NCBI RefSeq assembly: GCF_009725235.1
Contig: NZ_WJFC01000266.1
Coordinates: forward strand, 1 to 16,766
DNA: 16,766 nucleotides
Direction of reading: 5' to 3'
Source of the DNA: Scytonema sp. UIC 10036
Lineage (GTDB): Bacteria > Cyanobacteriota > Cyanobacteriia > Cyanobacteriales > Nostocaceae
The notes below the pieces were generated by a model. The model ran no database searches, had not been told where the DNA came from, and was given only the letters and a program-made list of their open reading frames with translations. Below, in pieces: positions 1 through 7,513 of this stretch (its first letter is position 1; each line of letters opens with the position of its first letter). Both the position numbers and the translations under genes were made by a program.

Positions 1-4
1 GGGG

Positions 5-34
5 TTGACAGTAAGTTTTTGTACTTCATATATA
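5..34 (+). promoter_or_regulatory. Possible sigma70-type promoter
   Basis: A perfect TTGACA at 5-10 is followed after 18 bases by TATATA at 29-34. No gene starts within 400 bases downstream, so it would drive either a very long rbp leader or a small RNA. It could be chance in AT-rich DNA. Confidence 0.2.
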
Positions 35-208
35 AGCTGTTGAATTCTATTCTGTAAAGAATTAGAAAACAGGGTAACTAACTATCATCCTATTTATAAA
101 ACATATAGAAAGAGCGATCGCTTGTCACCTGGATAACAATTAAAACTATGACTTCATCCCGACATAGGGCATAGTGCATGAGGCACAGTCAGAAAAAATC
201 ATTTATCA

Positions 209-264
209 CCCATTGCCCGTTACCCATTGCCCATTACCCATTGCCCATTACTCATTGCCCATTT
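209..264. repeat. 7-bp tandem repeat, CCCATTG/CCCATTA type
   Basis: Eight contiguous 7-base units run from 209 to 264. They are variants of CCCATTR, with G and A alternating at the last position, so there is a weaker 14-base period. The third to sixth units fit exactly; the second is CCCGTTA, the seventh CTCATTG and the last CCCATTT. The array lies about 180 bases before the rbp start codon, upstream of the likely promoter. Short 7-bp tandem repeats are a known feature of heterocystous cyanobacteria. Confidence 0.85.
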
Positions 265-308
265 TTACACGATCGCTACTTAAGTAGTTTTAATAAATTT
301 CGCAAATC

Positions 309-336
309 TTGAGTAAATTAGTTGTAAAGTTATGCT
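309..336 (+). promoter_or_regulatory. Candidate rbp promoter
   Basis: TTGAGT at 309-314 and TATGCT at 331-336 are 16 bases apart, each matching four of six consensus positions. Transcription from here would start near 343 and give a leader of about 100 bases before the ATG at 446. A long leader fits what is known of cold-induced cyanobacterial rbp genes, whose 5' untranslated region takes part in regulation. The assignment rests only on hexamer match and position. Confidence 0.35.
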
Positions 337-445
337 ATCCTGTGTTTCTAGGGTTCTATTCGGTTATGCACCTTGTTTTTTATTCTATGGCAAGCGTATC
401 TCCGAATCTAAAATCTCTACACCTTCTGATTCTGGAGATAGTCTA

Positions 446-760
446 ATGTCGATTTATGTTGGTAACTTATCCTATGAGGTAGAACAAGATGACCTCAGAC
501 AAGTTTTTGCTGAGTACGGAACGGTTAAGAGCGTTCAATTACCTACAGACAGGGAAACAGGTCGTGTTCGTGGTTTTGCATTTGTGGAAATGGGAACAGA
601 GGCAGAAGAAGCTGCTGCAATTGAGTCCCTAGATGGGGCTGAGTGGATGGGGCGCAATCTAAAGGTTAACAAAGCCAAGCCCAAGGAAGATAACAGAGGC
701 TCATTTGGTGGTGGTGGCAGACGGGGAAATAATGGCGGTGGATACTCTCGCCGCTACTAG
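446..760 (+). CDS. rbp: RRM-domain RNA-binding protein (cyanobacterial Rbp family)
   Basis: A 104-residue single-RRM protein that binds RNA in the cytoplasm. The RNP2 motif IYVGNL is at residues 3-8 and the RNP1 motif RGFAFVEM at 42-49; the RRM fills residues 1-77 and a Gly/Arg-rich tail follows from about 84 (GSFGGGGRRGNNGGG). This is the architecture of the cold-inducible Rbp proteins of Anabaena. The frame stays open upstream to 332, but the start at 446 is preferred: GGAG at 434-437 lies 8 bases before it, the family begins MSIYVGNL, and the extra 38 residues look like translated leader. rpsU follows on the same strand, as in other cyanobacteria, separated by a terminator hairpin. Temperature control through the long leader is likely from family knowledge and is not shown here. 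Confidence 0.97.
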   Translation: MSIYVGNLSYEVEQDDLRQVFAEYGTVKSVQLPTDRETGRVRGFAFVEMGTEAEEAAAIESLDGAEWMGRNLKVNKAKPKEDNRGSFGGGGRRGNNGGGYSRRY

Positions 761-803
761 AGATTTGAGACACAAGTCTGTTAAACTCTAAGGTCACTTG
801 GGC

Positions 804-826
804 GGGCAAAGAGTCTGCCCTTTTTT
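804..826 (+). terminator. Intrinsic terminator between rbp and rpsU
   Basis: GGGCA (804-808) pairs with TGCCC (816-820) across a 7-base loop, followed directly by six T (821-826). It probably ends most rbp transcripts and lets a fraction read through to rpsU. Confidence 0.75.
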
Positions 827-878
827 GTCCTTGTATTACTTTCGCTTTTCACCATCCAAAATGAACTAGGAGCATAGA

Positions 879-1073
879 ATGACCCAAATTATTGTGGGCG
901 AGAATGAAGGGATTGAGTCAGCTTTACGCCGATTTAAGCGCGAAGTTTCCAAAGCAGGAATTCTTCCAGATTTGAAGAAAAATCGTCACTTTGAAACACC
1001 CTTGGAGAAAAATAAGCGTAAAGCTCAAGCAGTTGCAAGATCCAAGCGGTATAAGAGACGCACGCGTGCTTAA
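879..1073 (+). CDS. rpsU: 30S ribosomal protein S21
   Basis: A 64-residue, very basic protein of the small ribosomal subunit. The opening [20 protein letters not shown] is the standard S21 start; the middle has the [15 protein letters not shown] segment and the tail is Lys/Arg-rich (KRYKRRTRA). Length is normal. The start is well placed: AGGAG at 868-872 lies 6 bases before the ATG. The gene sits 118 bases after rbp with a terminator between them. The rbp-rpsU order is a known cyanobacterial arrangement, so rpsU may be expressed partly by read-through from rbp. Confidence 0.98.
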   Translation: MTQIIVGENEGIESALRRFKREVSKAGILPDLKKNRHFETPLEKNKRKAQAVARSKRYKRRTRA

Positions 1074-1088
1074 CTAACGATTGGGGAT

Positions 1089-1111
1089 GAGAGAAGTATT
1101 AACTTCCTCTC
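1089..1111. terminator. Hairpin between convergent rpsU and the cyclic-di-GMP gene
   Basis: GAGAGAAGT (1089-1097) pairs with ACTTC-C-TCTC (1102-1111), with one bulged C and a 4-base ATTA loop. No T-run follows directly on either strand, so termination is only a guess from its place between two converging genes. Confidence 0.3.
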
Positions 1112-1174
1112 TCTCTTGCTCAACCAAAAATTTTTATTTAAATATCCTAAATTATCTTAACATTGGTCAAAACC

Positions 1175-3799
1175 TTACCATTGAGGATTTGTCAAAATGA
1201 GTGCTGTTGCATCTAAGCTATTCAATGGTTTGGAAAAAAAATATCCTTGAGCATATTCACAGTTTAACTTTCTCACAAAAGCCAACTGCTCTTTTGTCTC
1301 TACACCTTCGGCGGTTACGTTTACACCTAGCTTATGCGCCAAGGTGACAATTATCTCAATAATTTCTAAATTTCTGCTATTAGCATCTACAGGGCTAACA
1401 AAAGATTTGTCAATCTTCAACAAACTAATTGGAAAGCTAGAAAGACGGCTTAATGAAGAGTGACCTGTACCAAAGTCATCTATTGATATCTTAACACCCA
1501 ACTCTCGAAGTTTTGAGAGAGTTGTAATAGTCCGATCGCTGTTTTCCATAATTAGGCTTTCAGTAATCTCTACAATTAAACTACCAGGGTTAAGAGCAGT
1601 TAAGTGTAGAATTTGCTGAATTTGTTGAGTTAAATCTGATTGAGAAAATTGTTTAATAGAAAGATTAACAAGAATTTTCTCCAGCAAGTTAGGATGCTCG
1701 CTCAGTTGCCAAGCTTGCATTTGGCGGCACGCTTCATGCAAAGTCCAGTAACCAATCTCGATAATTAGTCCAGTTTCTTCTGCTAAAGGAATAAATTCCG
1801 TCGGACTAAGCAAACCACGTTCTGGGTGTTCCCAACGCAGCAGAGCTTCAAAACCCACAATAGAGCCACTCGATAGTGAAACAATTGGTTGATAATAAAC
1901 TCGAAATTCTTGACGTTCAATTGCACGGCGCAAATCAGTTTCTAATTGCAATCTAGCTAAAGCATGAGCATACATATCGGAGTTGAATAGCTCATAGCGT
2001 GCTTTGCCCAGTGCTTTGGCTCGGTACATTGCCGTATCAGCATCTCTGAGCAAGTCTTCTGGTTGGTTATAATCTACTGTTGAACTTAAAGTGATGCCAA
2101 TACTTGCCGTCGCGAATACTTCTTGCCCGTCAAGCTCGATAGGTAACGCCAGTTCCTGTTGAATCCGTTCAGCAACTTTGATAGCGTCTGATACATCTTG
2201 GATTTGCTCGAGTAGAATTGTAAATTCATCTCCTCCCAATCGTGCAGAAGTATCCGTGGGGCGCAGACATACTTCCAGCCTGCTAGCAATAACCTGTAGG
2301 AACCGATCTCCCATTATATGCCCGAGGCTGTCATTAATCACTTTAAATCGATCTAGGTCGATAAATAGCACAGCAAATAAATAGTTTTCTTGCCGTTTAG
2401 CTAGCTCAAGTGCATATTTTAAGCGCTCCATAAATAATGCTCGGTTTGGTAAACCTGTCAGTGTATCGTGAAATGCGTTATGCGATAATTGCGCCTCTAC
2501 CTGCTTGCGCTCGGCAATTTCAGCTTCTAGTTGCTTGTTAGTCTTTAATAGTTCAGTAAATGACTCTTGTAATTGAGTAGCCATTTGGTTATAAGCTAGA
2601 GCCAGAACTCTTAGTTCTTGAATACCCTCTACTGTAACACTCTGGTCTAATTTTCCACGAGCAATTTCCTTGGAAGCCTCGCTCAAGCGAGTAATTGGTT
2701 GGGTAATCCAATGAGAGGTGATCGCGCCCGTCACTGTAGTCACTATTAATGTTCCCAAACACAGCAAAAGAGTGGCTCGTGTATTTGCTTCTATATGTTC
2801 CATAAAGTCAGCTTCTGGAACCACTACGACAATCAGCCAATTTAATCCGTAATTGTCTGTGAATGGCATGAGCTGTATGAATTGTCGCTTACCGTCAATT
2901 TCAAAGTCGATCTGCTCAGTGAAATTAATGTTATTAAAATTACCAAATTTTGACTTCAAGTACTCTGCTGTCATGCGAGTTACGCGATCGCTGCTAGCGA
3001 GGGCTGTTAGACGTTTGCGCTTCTCCCGTCCTTCCTGGCGATTGAGTAGAAAAAGTTTTTCAGTTGTTGAACTAGCTACCAAGTTGCCAGAACGCTCGAT
3101 AATAAACGTCTTTCCCGAACGTCCAATTTTTAAACCGTGCAAAAACTGACTTAATTGGGACAAAGATAACGTAGCATTTGTTACACCTAATAAGTTCCCT
3201 TTCTGCCCATAAAGAGGTTGAGTAGCACTAATTGCCAGCCCCAATGAAGAAAAATACGGGTAAATTTCAGTCCAAGTCGTTTTACCTGCTTTTACAGCTT
3301 TTGTGTACCAAGGACGCGTGCGGGGATCGAAGGTTGTGCTAACTGGAATTAATTTAGTGCGATTACCTTGGCTATCTGTGGTATACGTATGGTATTTACC
3401 ATTTGTTGACTGGTTTTTGATTCTGATAACCAGTGAACCATCTTTCAAACGATCTACTGAGTAAATTTCTCCTTGGGCGCTTCCAAATGCGATGGGACTT
3501 AGAGATTTGAATAAGCGCATTTGATACCAAAAATGGCGTTCTAAACTTTTGGCATCTCTCAAATTCAACTCACCAAAACGAATAGCATTGGCATTAATTT
3601 GAGTGACGAGTTGGGGTTGCTCCATATAATCAGTAATGTATTGATGAATTCGATTTGCTAGTTCATTTCTCAAATGAAGAGCAACTTCATCAACAGCTTT
3701 TTGCCCATTTTTTAAAGAAAAGAATGCTGTTAGCCCTACAGATACAAAGATTTGCAGTACAAAAGGGACTATCAAAACTATACGGAGCGGCATTCTCAT
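1175..3799 (-). CDS. Cache-HAMP-GGDEF-EAL cyclic-di-GMP synthase/phosphodiesterase
   Basis: An 874-residue inner-membrane sensor that can make and break the second messenger cyclic-di-GMP. Order of parts: membrane helix about 7-28; periplasmic double-Cache sensor about 35-330, with the typical DPRTRPWY at 158-165; second helix about 341-364; HAMP about 365-417; a short coiled coil (about 405-438); GGDEF domain about 440-603; EAL domain about 615-868. Both catalytic halves look intact: GGDEF is at 522-526, with the inhibitory I-site RPTD at 513-516 exactly five residues before it; EAL is at 651-653, DDFGTG at 774-779, KIDKSF at 795-800 and EGVET at 831-835. It is transcribed away from dsbD and towards rpsU, as a single gene. 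Cache domains usually bind small molecules such as amino acids; the ligand here is unknown. Confidence 0.95.
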   Translation of the reverse strand: MRMPLRIVLIVPFVLQIFVSVGLTAFFSLKNGQKAVDEVALHLRNELANRIHQYITDYMEQPQLVTQINANAIRFGELNLRDAKSLERHFWYQMRLFKSLSPIAFGSAQGEIYSVDRLKDGSLVIRIKNQSTNGKYHTYTTDSQGNRTKLIPVSTTFDPRTRPWYTKAVKAGKTTWTEIYPYFSSLGLAISATQPLYGQKGNLLGVTNATLSLSQLSQFLHGLKIGRSGKTFIIERSGNLVASSTTEKLFLLNRQEGREKRKRLTALASSDRVTRMTAEYLKSKFGNFNNINFTEQIDFEIDGKRQFIQLMPFTDNYGLNWLIVVVVPEADFMEHIEANTRATLLLCLGTLIVTTVTGAITSHWITQPITRLSEASKEIARGKLDQSVTVEGIQELRVLALAYNQMATQLQESFTELLKTNKQLEAEIAERKQVEAQLSHNAFHDTLTGLPNRALFMERLKYALELAKRQENYLFAVLFIDLDRFKVINDSLGHIMGDRFLQVIASRLEVCLRPTDTSARLGGDEFTILLEQIQDVSDAIKVAERIQQELALPIELDGQEVFATASIGITLSSTVDYNQPEDLLRDADTAMYRAKALGKARYELFNSDMYAHALARLQLETDLRRAIERQEFRVYYQPIVSLSSGSIVGFEALLRWEHPERGLLSPTEFIPLAEETGLIIEIGYWTLHEACRQMQAWQLSEHPNLLEKILVNLSIKQFSQSDLTQQIQQILHLTALNPGSLIVEITESLIMENSDRTITTLSKLRELGVKISIDDFGTGHSSLSRLSSFPISLLKIDKSFVSPVDANSRNLEIIEIIVTLAHKLGVNVTAEGVETKEQLAFVRKLNCEYAQGYFFSKPLNSLDATALILTNPQW

Positions 3800-4075
3800 A
3801 AATTTAGTAAAAATTAGAGACCAGAAATTCCGCTATGTCATCGGCGGACAATTCCAAAAATTCTTATTTTAAGTATGAATCTTTAAAAAATTTACTGATT
3901 GTCATTATCTTGTCATAATTATCTACTAAACTTTGAATTAAGACACATTCTACTTTTGTATAAAACCCACATTAATTGAATAGGTTTGTAGTTGCGCTGT
4001 CTTCGCATGCATCACAACTACGAGCTAATGATTTGATAAGTCATTAGCAGAATATGATACGAGGTGTGACAAACC
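3800..4075. other. Divergent intergenic region
   Basis: 276 AT-rich bases separate the divergent cyclic-di-GMP gene and dsbD, so promoters for both should lie here. TATAAA at 3959-3964 is a possible -10 for dsbD, but the nearest -35-like TTGAAT (3933-3938) is 20 bases away. A strong inverted repeat occurs at 4024-4048. No gene or RNA was recognised. Confidence 0.5.
4024..4048 (+). repeat. Inverted repeat in the dsbD leader
   Basis: GCTAATGA (4024-4031) and TCATTAGC (4041-4048) are perfect 8-base inverted copies with a 9-base loop. It lies 13 bases before GAGG (4061-4064), the likely ribosome site of dsbD, so in RNA it would be a leader hairpin; as DNA it could be a dimeric repressor site. 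The half-site contains GCTAATG, the unit of the tandem array after the gene's stop codon. Confidence 0.6.
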
Positions 4076-6169
4076 ATGTTTATAGCGATCGCTACCCTCA
4101 TCCTCAGTTTCCTAACCCTCCTACCTTTACCTGCTTGGGCAAATCCGATAAAAACCGAACACGTACAAGCACAATTGGTGAGTGAAGTCAATAGCATCCA
4201 ACCAGGACAATCATTTTGGGTGGGGTTGCATTTCCAAATCAAGCCAGGATGGCATACTTATTGGAAAAACCCAGGAGACTCTGGCGCTGCGCCCACTATT
4301 GCTTGGACATTACCATCAGGATTTTCAGCAGGAGAACTGGTGTATCCCTATCCTGAAAGACTTCCGACAAGTGGGTTGATGAATTTTGGCTATAAAAATG
4401 AGGTCATGCTGTTAAGTCAAATTACGACTCCAGCAAATATAAATACCGATAAGCCAATTCAACTCAGTGCTAAAGCTGACTGGTTGGTATGCGAACAAGA
4501 GTGTATTCCAGAAAATGCGACACTAAATCTTAACTTAGAAATAGCGAAAGAGACACCTGTTCCTAACACTAAATGGACGAAGGTTTTTGAGAAAACGCGG
4601 GCTGCTTTACCTCAAGACTCTCCCTGGCAAAGTACTACTCGTATCAATGGGGAAACTTTGACACTCAGGGTGAATGCACAGCAATTGCAAGCAAATCAGA
4701 TTAAGGAAGTCGTATTCTTCCCCAATCAAGATGGTATTATCAATAACGCAGCTGCCCAAAAAGCAAGCTTCGATAAAGATGGCTTAACTGTCGAATTGGA
4801 AAGAGGAAATCGCAGTGATGTCAAACAAGTCAGTGGTGTCCTCGTTCTGCAAGAAGTATTAGATGGACAAATTGCCAATCAAGCATTTACCATCGCAACT
4901 CAAATAGAAACAGCAGCCACTCCACAAGCCACTTCCCCAGCATTATGGAATGTTTTAGGATTGGCATTACTTGGTGGAATCGCCCTCAACCTCATGCCTT
5001 GCGTTTTCCCCGTACTCTCACTTAAGGCATTAAACGTTGTTCAAAAATCAAACTTTAGCAAACAAGAAGTTCGCCTGAGGGGACTCGTATTTACAGCAGG
5101 TGTACTCATAAGTTTTACAGCCCTAGCCACGGTACTGATCGTACTGCGTAGTTTTGGACAGCAAATTGGGTGGGGGTTCCAGCTCCAATCACCCGTGTTT
5201 GTCACTTTGTTAGCGTATTTAATGTTTGCTGTCGGCTTAAGTTTGTCAGGGGTGTTTATCTTTGGCGCTTCCTTAATGGGTATGGGACAAGGTTTAGCAG
5301 CGCGTAACGGTTTATGGGGTGAATTTTTCACAGGAGTTTTTGCCACAGTCGTCGCGACACCGTGTACAGCTCCATTCATGGCGACAGCTATTGGAGTCGC
5401 ACTCACACAGACACCAGGAGTCGCGATCGCTATTTTTCTATTCTTAGGTTTGGGTTTAGCATTTCCTTACCTACTTATCGGTTTTCTTCCCGGTTTGCAA
5501 AAAGTTTTACCCAAACCCGGTGCATGGATGGAAACATTTGCTCAGTTTCTTGCCTTTCCAATGTACGCTGCAACAGCTTGGTTGGTTTGGGTGTTGGCGC
5601 AGCAAACGGGAAGCACTGGTTTAGCCGCAGCCTTATTTGGGTTGGTACTTATAGGTTTTGCTGCTTGGTTGCATCAAAAAACCTACACCATTTCTGGTTG
5701 GACGCGACGCTTTGCTAGTATTGCAGCATTGGTGGTGTTGGGATTTGCCCTAACTTTAGCACAATTACCAAGTAGCATAGCTCCTAATGTTGCTAACTCG
5801 AAGACTCAACAAACTACTTCAAGTGGACTCAATTGGCAACCTTATAATGCTCAAAAATTAGCTGAGTTACGCCAATCTGGGAAACCAGTCTTTGTCAACT
5901 TTTCTGCAGCTTGGTGTATTACTTGTTTAGTCAACGAACGTGTCGCCCTCAATCAATCTGATACGATCGCTGCTTTCCAAGAAAAAAATGTCGCTCTTCT
6001 CAAAGCCGATTGGACAAACCGCGACACCGAAATAACTCAAACCCTAGCAGCTTTTGGACGCAGTGGTGTACCTTTATACTTATTGTATCCAGCTAATTCC
6101 GATACACCGCAAATCTTACCTCAAATTCTCTCTCCACAACAAGTACAAGAAAAGGTAAAAAGTTTGTAG
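4076..6169 (+). CDS. dsbD: DsbD/ScsB-type transmembrane thiol-disulfide reductase
   Basis: A 697-residue membrane protein that carries electrons from cytoplasmic thioredoxin to envelope proteins. A signal peptide ends near AWA (residue 22). A periplasmic domain (about 23-280) has HTYWKNPGDSG and Cys139/Cys143 (CEQEC); a CcdA-like membrane core (about 288-565) has Cys309 in NLMPCVFP and Cys430 in TPCTAPF; a C-terminal thioredoxin domain (about 588-697) has WCITC (Cys614, Cys617). These six are the only cysteines, making three pairs as in the DsbD relay. The N-terminal domain resembles the ScsB branch more than classical DsbD. GAGG lies 11 bases before the ATG. A lipoprotein peroxiredoxin follows on the same strand with no terminator between, suggesting enzyme and substrate. 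In cyanobacteria the compartment could be periplasm or thylakoid lumen. Confidence 0.93.
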   Translation: MFIAIATLILSFLTLLPLPAWANPIKTEHVQAQLVSEVNSIQPGQSFWVGLHFQIKPGWHTYWKNPGDSGAAPTIAWTLPSGFSAGELVYPYPERLPTSGLMNFGYKNEVMLLSQITTPANINTDKPIQLSAKADWLVCEQECIPENATLNLNLEIAKETPVPNTKWTKVFEKTRAALPQDSPWQSTTRINGETLTLRVNAQQLQANQIKEVVFFPNQDGIINNAAAQKASFDKDGLTVELERGNRSDVKQVSGVLVLQEVLDGQIANQAFTIATQIETAATPQATSPALWNVLGLALLGGIALNLMPCVFPVLSLKALNVVQKSNFSKQEVRLRGLVFTAGVLISFTALATVLIVLRSFGQQIGWGFQLQSPVFVTLLAYLMFAVGLSLSGVFIFGASLMGMGQGLAARNGLWGEFFTGVFATVVATPCTAPFMATAIGVALTQTPGVAIAIFLFLGLGLAFPYLLIGFLPGLQKVLPKPGAWMETFAQFLAFPMYAATAWLVWVLAQQTGSTGLAAALFGLVLIGFAAWLHQKTYTISGWTRRFASIAALVVLGFALTLAQLPSSIAPNVANSKTQQTTSSGLNWQPYNAQKLAELRQSGKPVFVNFSAAWCITCLVNERVALNQSDTIAAFQEKNVALLKADWTNRDTEITQTLAAFGRSGVPLYLLYPANSDTPQILPQILSPQQVQEKVKSL

Positions 6170-6257
6170 ATGGCTAATGGCTAATGGCTAATGGCTAATG
6201 GCTAATGGCTAATGGCTAATGGCTAATGGCTAATGGCTAATGGCTAATGGCTAATGG
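6170..6257 (+). repeat. 7-bp tandem array ATGGCTA, 12.6 copies
   Basis: 88 bases of perfect ATGGCTA repeats begin at the base directly after the dsbD TAG stop. Each unit contains an ATG, and every second unit is joined through TAATG, so the array reads as a chain of four-codon frames (ATG GCT AAT GGC TAA) each overlapping the next start by one base. Perfect copies suggest a young or actively homogenised array. Confidence 0.97.
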
Positions 6258-6265
6258 TTTCTGAA

Positions 6266-6293
6266 CAATTAGCAATTAGCAATTAGCAATTAG
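6266..6293 (+). repeat. 7-bp tandem array CAATTAG, 4 copies
   Basis: Four perfect copies of CAATTAG. Read on the other strand the unit is GCTAATT in another register, which differs from the GCTAATG register of the preceding array at one base in seven. The two arrays can therefore fold on each other as a long hairpin with one mismatch per turn of seven. Confidence 0.95.
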
Positions 6294-6328
6294 CAACTAA
6301 CAACTAACAACTAACAACTAACAACTAA
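6294..6328 (+). repeat. 7-bp tandem array CAACTAA, 5 copies
   Basis: Five perfect copies of CAACTAA run directly on from the CAATTAG array and end one base before the ATG of the next gene. This leaves that gene with no Shine-Dalgarno sequence; its ribosome-binding region is repeat DNA. Confidence 0.95.
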
Positions 6329-6329
6329 C

Positions 6330-6998
6330 ATGAAAAAACTCATTACAGCTAGCTTCTTTGCTTTTACCCTGGCGTTGACAGGTTGCCAAAATTCTCCCAC
6401 AGTGAGTCAGCAGAGTTCCACTGTCATACAGAATGCGGCTGAAGCAGCAACTCCCGTGCGTATTGGTTCACCTGCACCAGAGTTTACTGCAACTGATAGT
6501 AATGGTAAGAGTCACAAACTGAGCGACTTTAAAGGAAAAACCGTTGTGTTGGAATGGACAAATCACCAATGTCCTTTTGTCCGCAAGCACTACGACAGCA
6601 ACAATATGCAGCAACTTCAAAAAGATGCTACCAGTAAAGGTGTAGTTTGGTTATCTGTGATCTCGTCAGCGCAAGGACAACAAGGGTATGTGACTCCACA
6701 AGAAGCCAATCAACTGACAAAGAGCCGCAGTGCTAGTCCCACAGCTGTACTTTTAGATCCGAATGGTGAAATTGGGCGTCTCTATCAAGCCCGGACTACA
6801 CCCCATATGTATGTTATCGATAGTAAAGGGGTGTTGCAATATGCAGGTGCGATCGACGATAAGCCCAGTACTAATGCTGCTGATGTCAAATCATCGAAAA
6901 ACTATGTATCGGATGCTGTCAATAGTGTTTTACAAGGAAAAGCTGTAGCAAATTCTACTACTCAGCCCTATGGTTGCTCTGTAAAATACGGTAGTTAA
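6330..6998 (+). CDS. Lipoprotein peroxiredoxin/thioredoxin-fold protein (PRXL-like)
   Basis: A 222-residue envelope lipoprotein. The signal peptide ends in a clear lipobox, LTGC, with Cys19 as the lipidated residue; this fixes the start at 6330 although no ribosome site precedes it. After a flexible linker (20-42), the redoxin fold covers about 43-205: GSPAPEF at 46-52, the active-site stretch EWTNHQCPFVRKHY with Cys81, and the cis-proline TTP at 156-158. A second cysteine, Cys216, sits in the C-terminal PYGCSVKY and probably resolves the disulfide. The fold site lacks a CXXC, so it resembles a peroxiredoxin more than a TlpA reductase. Genes of this type occur next to scsB in other bacteria, where the ScsB protein reduces them; the same pairing is inferred here with the upstream dsbD. 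The 160-base spacer is repeat arrays. Confidence 0.85.
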   Translation: MKKLITASFFAFTLALTGCQNSPTVSQQSSTVIQNAAEAATPVRIGSPAPEFTATDSNGKSHKLSDFKGKTVVLEWTNHQCPFVRKHYDSNNMQQLQKDATSKGVVWLSVISSAQGQQGYVTPQEANQLTKSRSASPTAVLLDPNGEIGRLYQARTTPHMYVIDSKGVLQYAGAIDDKPSTNAADVKSSKNYVSDAVNSVLQGKAVANSTTQPYGCSVKYGS

Positions 6999-7020
6999 TT
7001 AGCTCCCCTCACCCTCAATC

Positions 7021-7070
7021 CTCGTTCCCAGGCTCTGCCTGGGAATGCCGTCTTTGGAGGCTCCGCCTCC
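7021..7070 (+). repeat. Two-hairpin dispersed repeat, copy 1
   Basis: Hairpin A: TTCCCAGGC (7025-7033) and GCCTGGGAA (7037-7045), 9 pairs with loop TCT. Hairpin B: GGAGGC (7056-7061) and GCCTCC (7065-7070), 6 pairs with loop TCC. The same module in the same orientation recurs at 13725-13774. It lies in the 184 bases between the peroxiredoxin stop and the DUF6887 gene; no T-run follows, so it is a repeat more than a terminator. Confidence 0.85.
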
Positions 7071-7182
7071 TGTGTGCAAGTAGCGCTTGCTCGGCAAAGC
7101 AGAGCGATCTGCATTCTAATGTATCTACCCGTATACATGGTTCGGATAGATGAGCGAACAAAAAATATTGTAATTCTCGCTG

Positions 7183-7395
7183 ATGATTAAACCTGATTTT
7201 CAAACAATGCCCCGTGCTGAATTGCGTCAATATAATCTCGACCATAGAGACGATGATGAAGCCTTTCAAACTTATTTACATAGATTTACTTCTGAAGATG
7301 CCGTAATCTTTCGTGCCCCACAATCAATAGAAGATTTAGAAAACTTCCCTCAATTGCATCAACAGAACTTAGAAAGGCTACGGAAGCAAGCTTAA
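7183..7395 (+). CDS. Small DUF6887-type protein of unknown function
   Basis: A 70-residue acidic, probably cytoplasmic protein. The opening IKPDFQTMPRAELRQYNL, then HRDDDEAFQTYLHR (21-34) and SIEDLENFPQL (48-58), match the pattern I know from the cyanobacterial DUF6887 family; no function is established for it. No membrane segment or signal peptide is seen. There is no clear ribosome site before the ATG. Family members often have a DUF6888-type small gene beside them; none is visible here, and the gene is flanked on both sides by palindromic repeats, so a partner may have been lost. Confidence 0.7.
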   Translation: MIKPDFQTMPRAELRQYNLDHRDDDEAFQTYLHRFTSEDAVIFRAPQSIEDLENFPQLHQQNLERLRKQA

Positions 7396-7513
7396 CCAAC
7401 TGCTCCCCCAAGCCCCATAGACCCGCTTCTGTCCCCGCCCGTACCACCGAAGGGAGCTTCGCAGACGGTGCTCCAATGGCTCCGCCACCGGATCGAGATA
7501 TGACAAGTTTTCA
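7396..7513. repeat. Cluster of palindromic short repeats
   Basis: The space between the converging DUF6887 and YihY genes holds overlapping palindromes: CGAAG (7448-7452) with CTTCG (7457-7461), CACCG (7445-7449) with CGGTG (7466-7470), and GGTG (7467-7470) with CACC (7486-7489). The 10-mer GGAGCTTCGC (7453-7462) is the exact reverse complement of 8758-8767, inside the palindrome inserted in devA, which marks both as related dispersed repeats. Confidence 0.6.

Noticed and set aside
332..445. N-terminal extension of the RRM protein from an ATG at 332
   Set aside because: The 38 residues have no family support, overlap the promoter-like -10, and the ATG at 446 has a good ribosome site and the family's usual start.
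6170..6328. CRISPR array
   Set aside because: The repeats are contiguous 7-base units without spacers, and no cas genes are in the window.
7015..7269. 84-codon minus-strand frame opposite the DUF6887 gene
   Set aside because: It is the complement of hairpin repeats and of a better-supported gene, with no recognisable motif.
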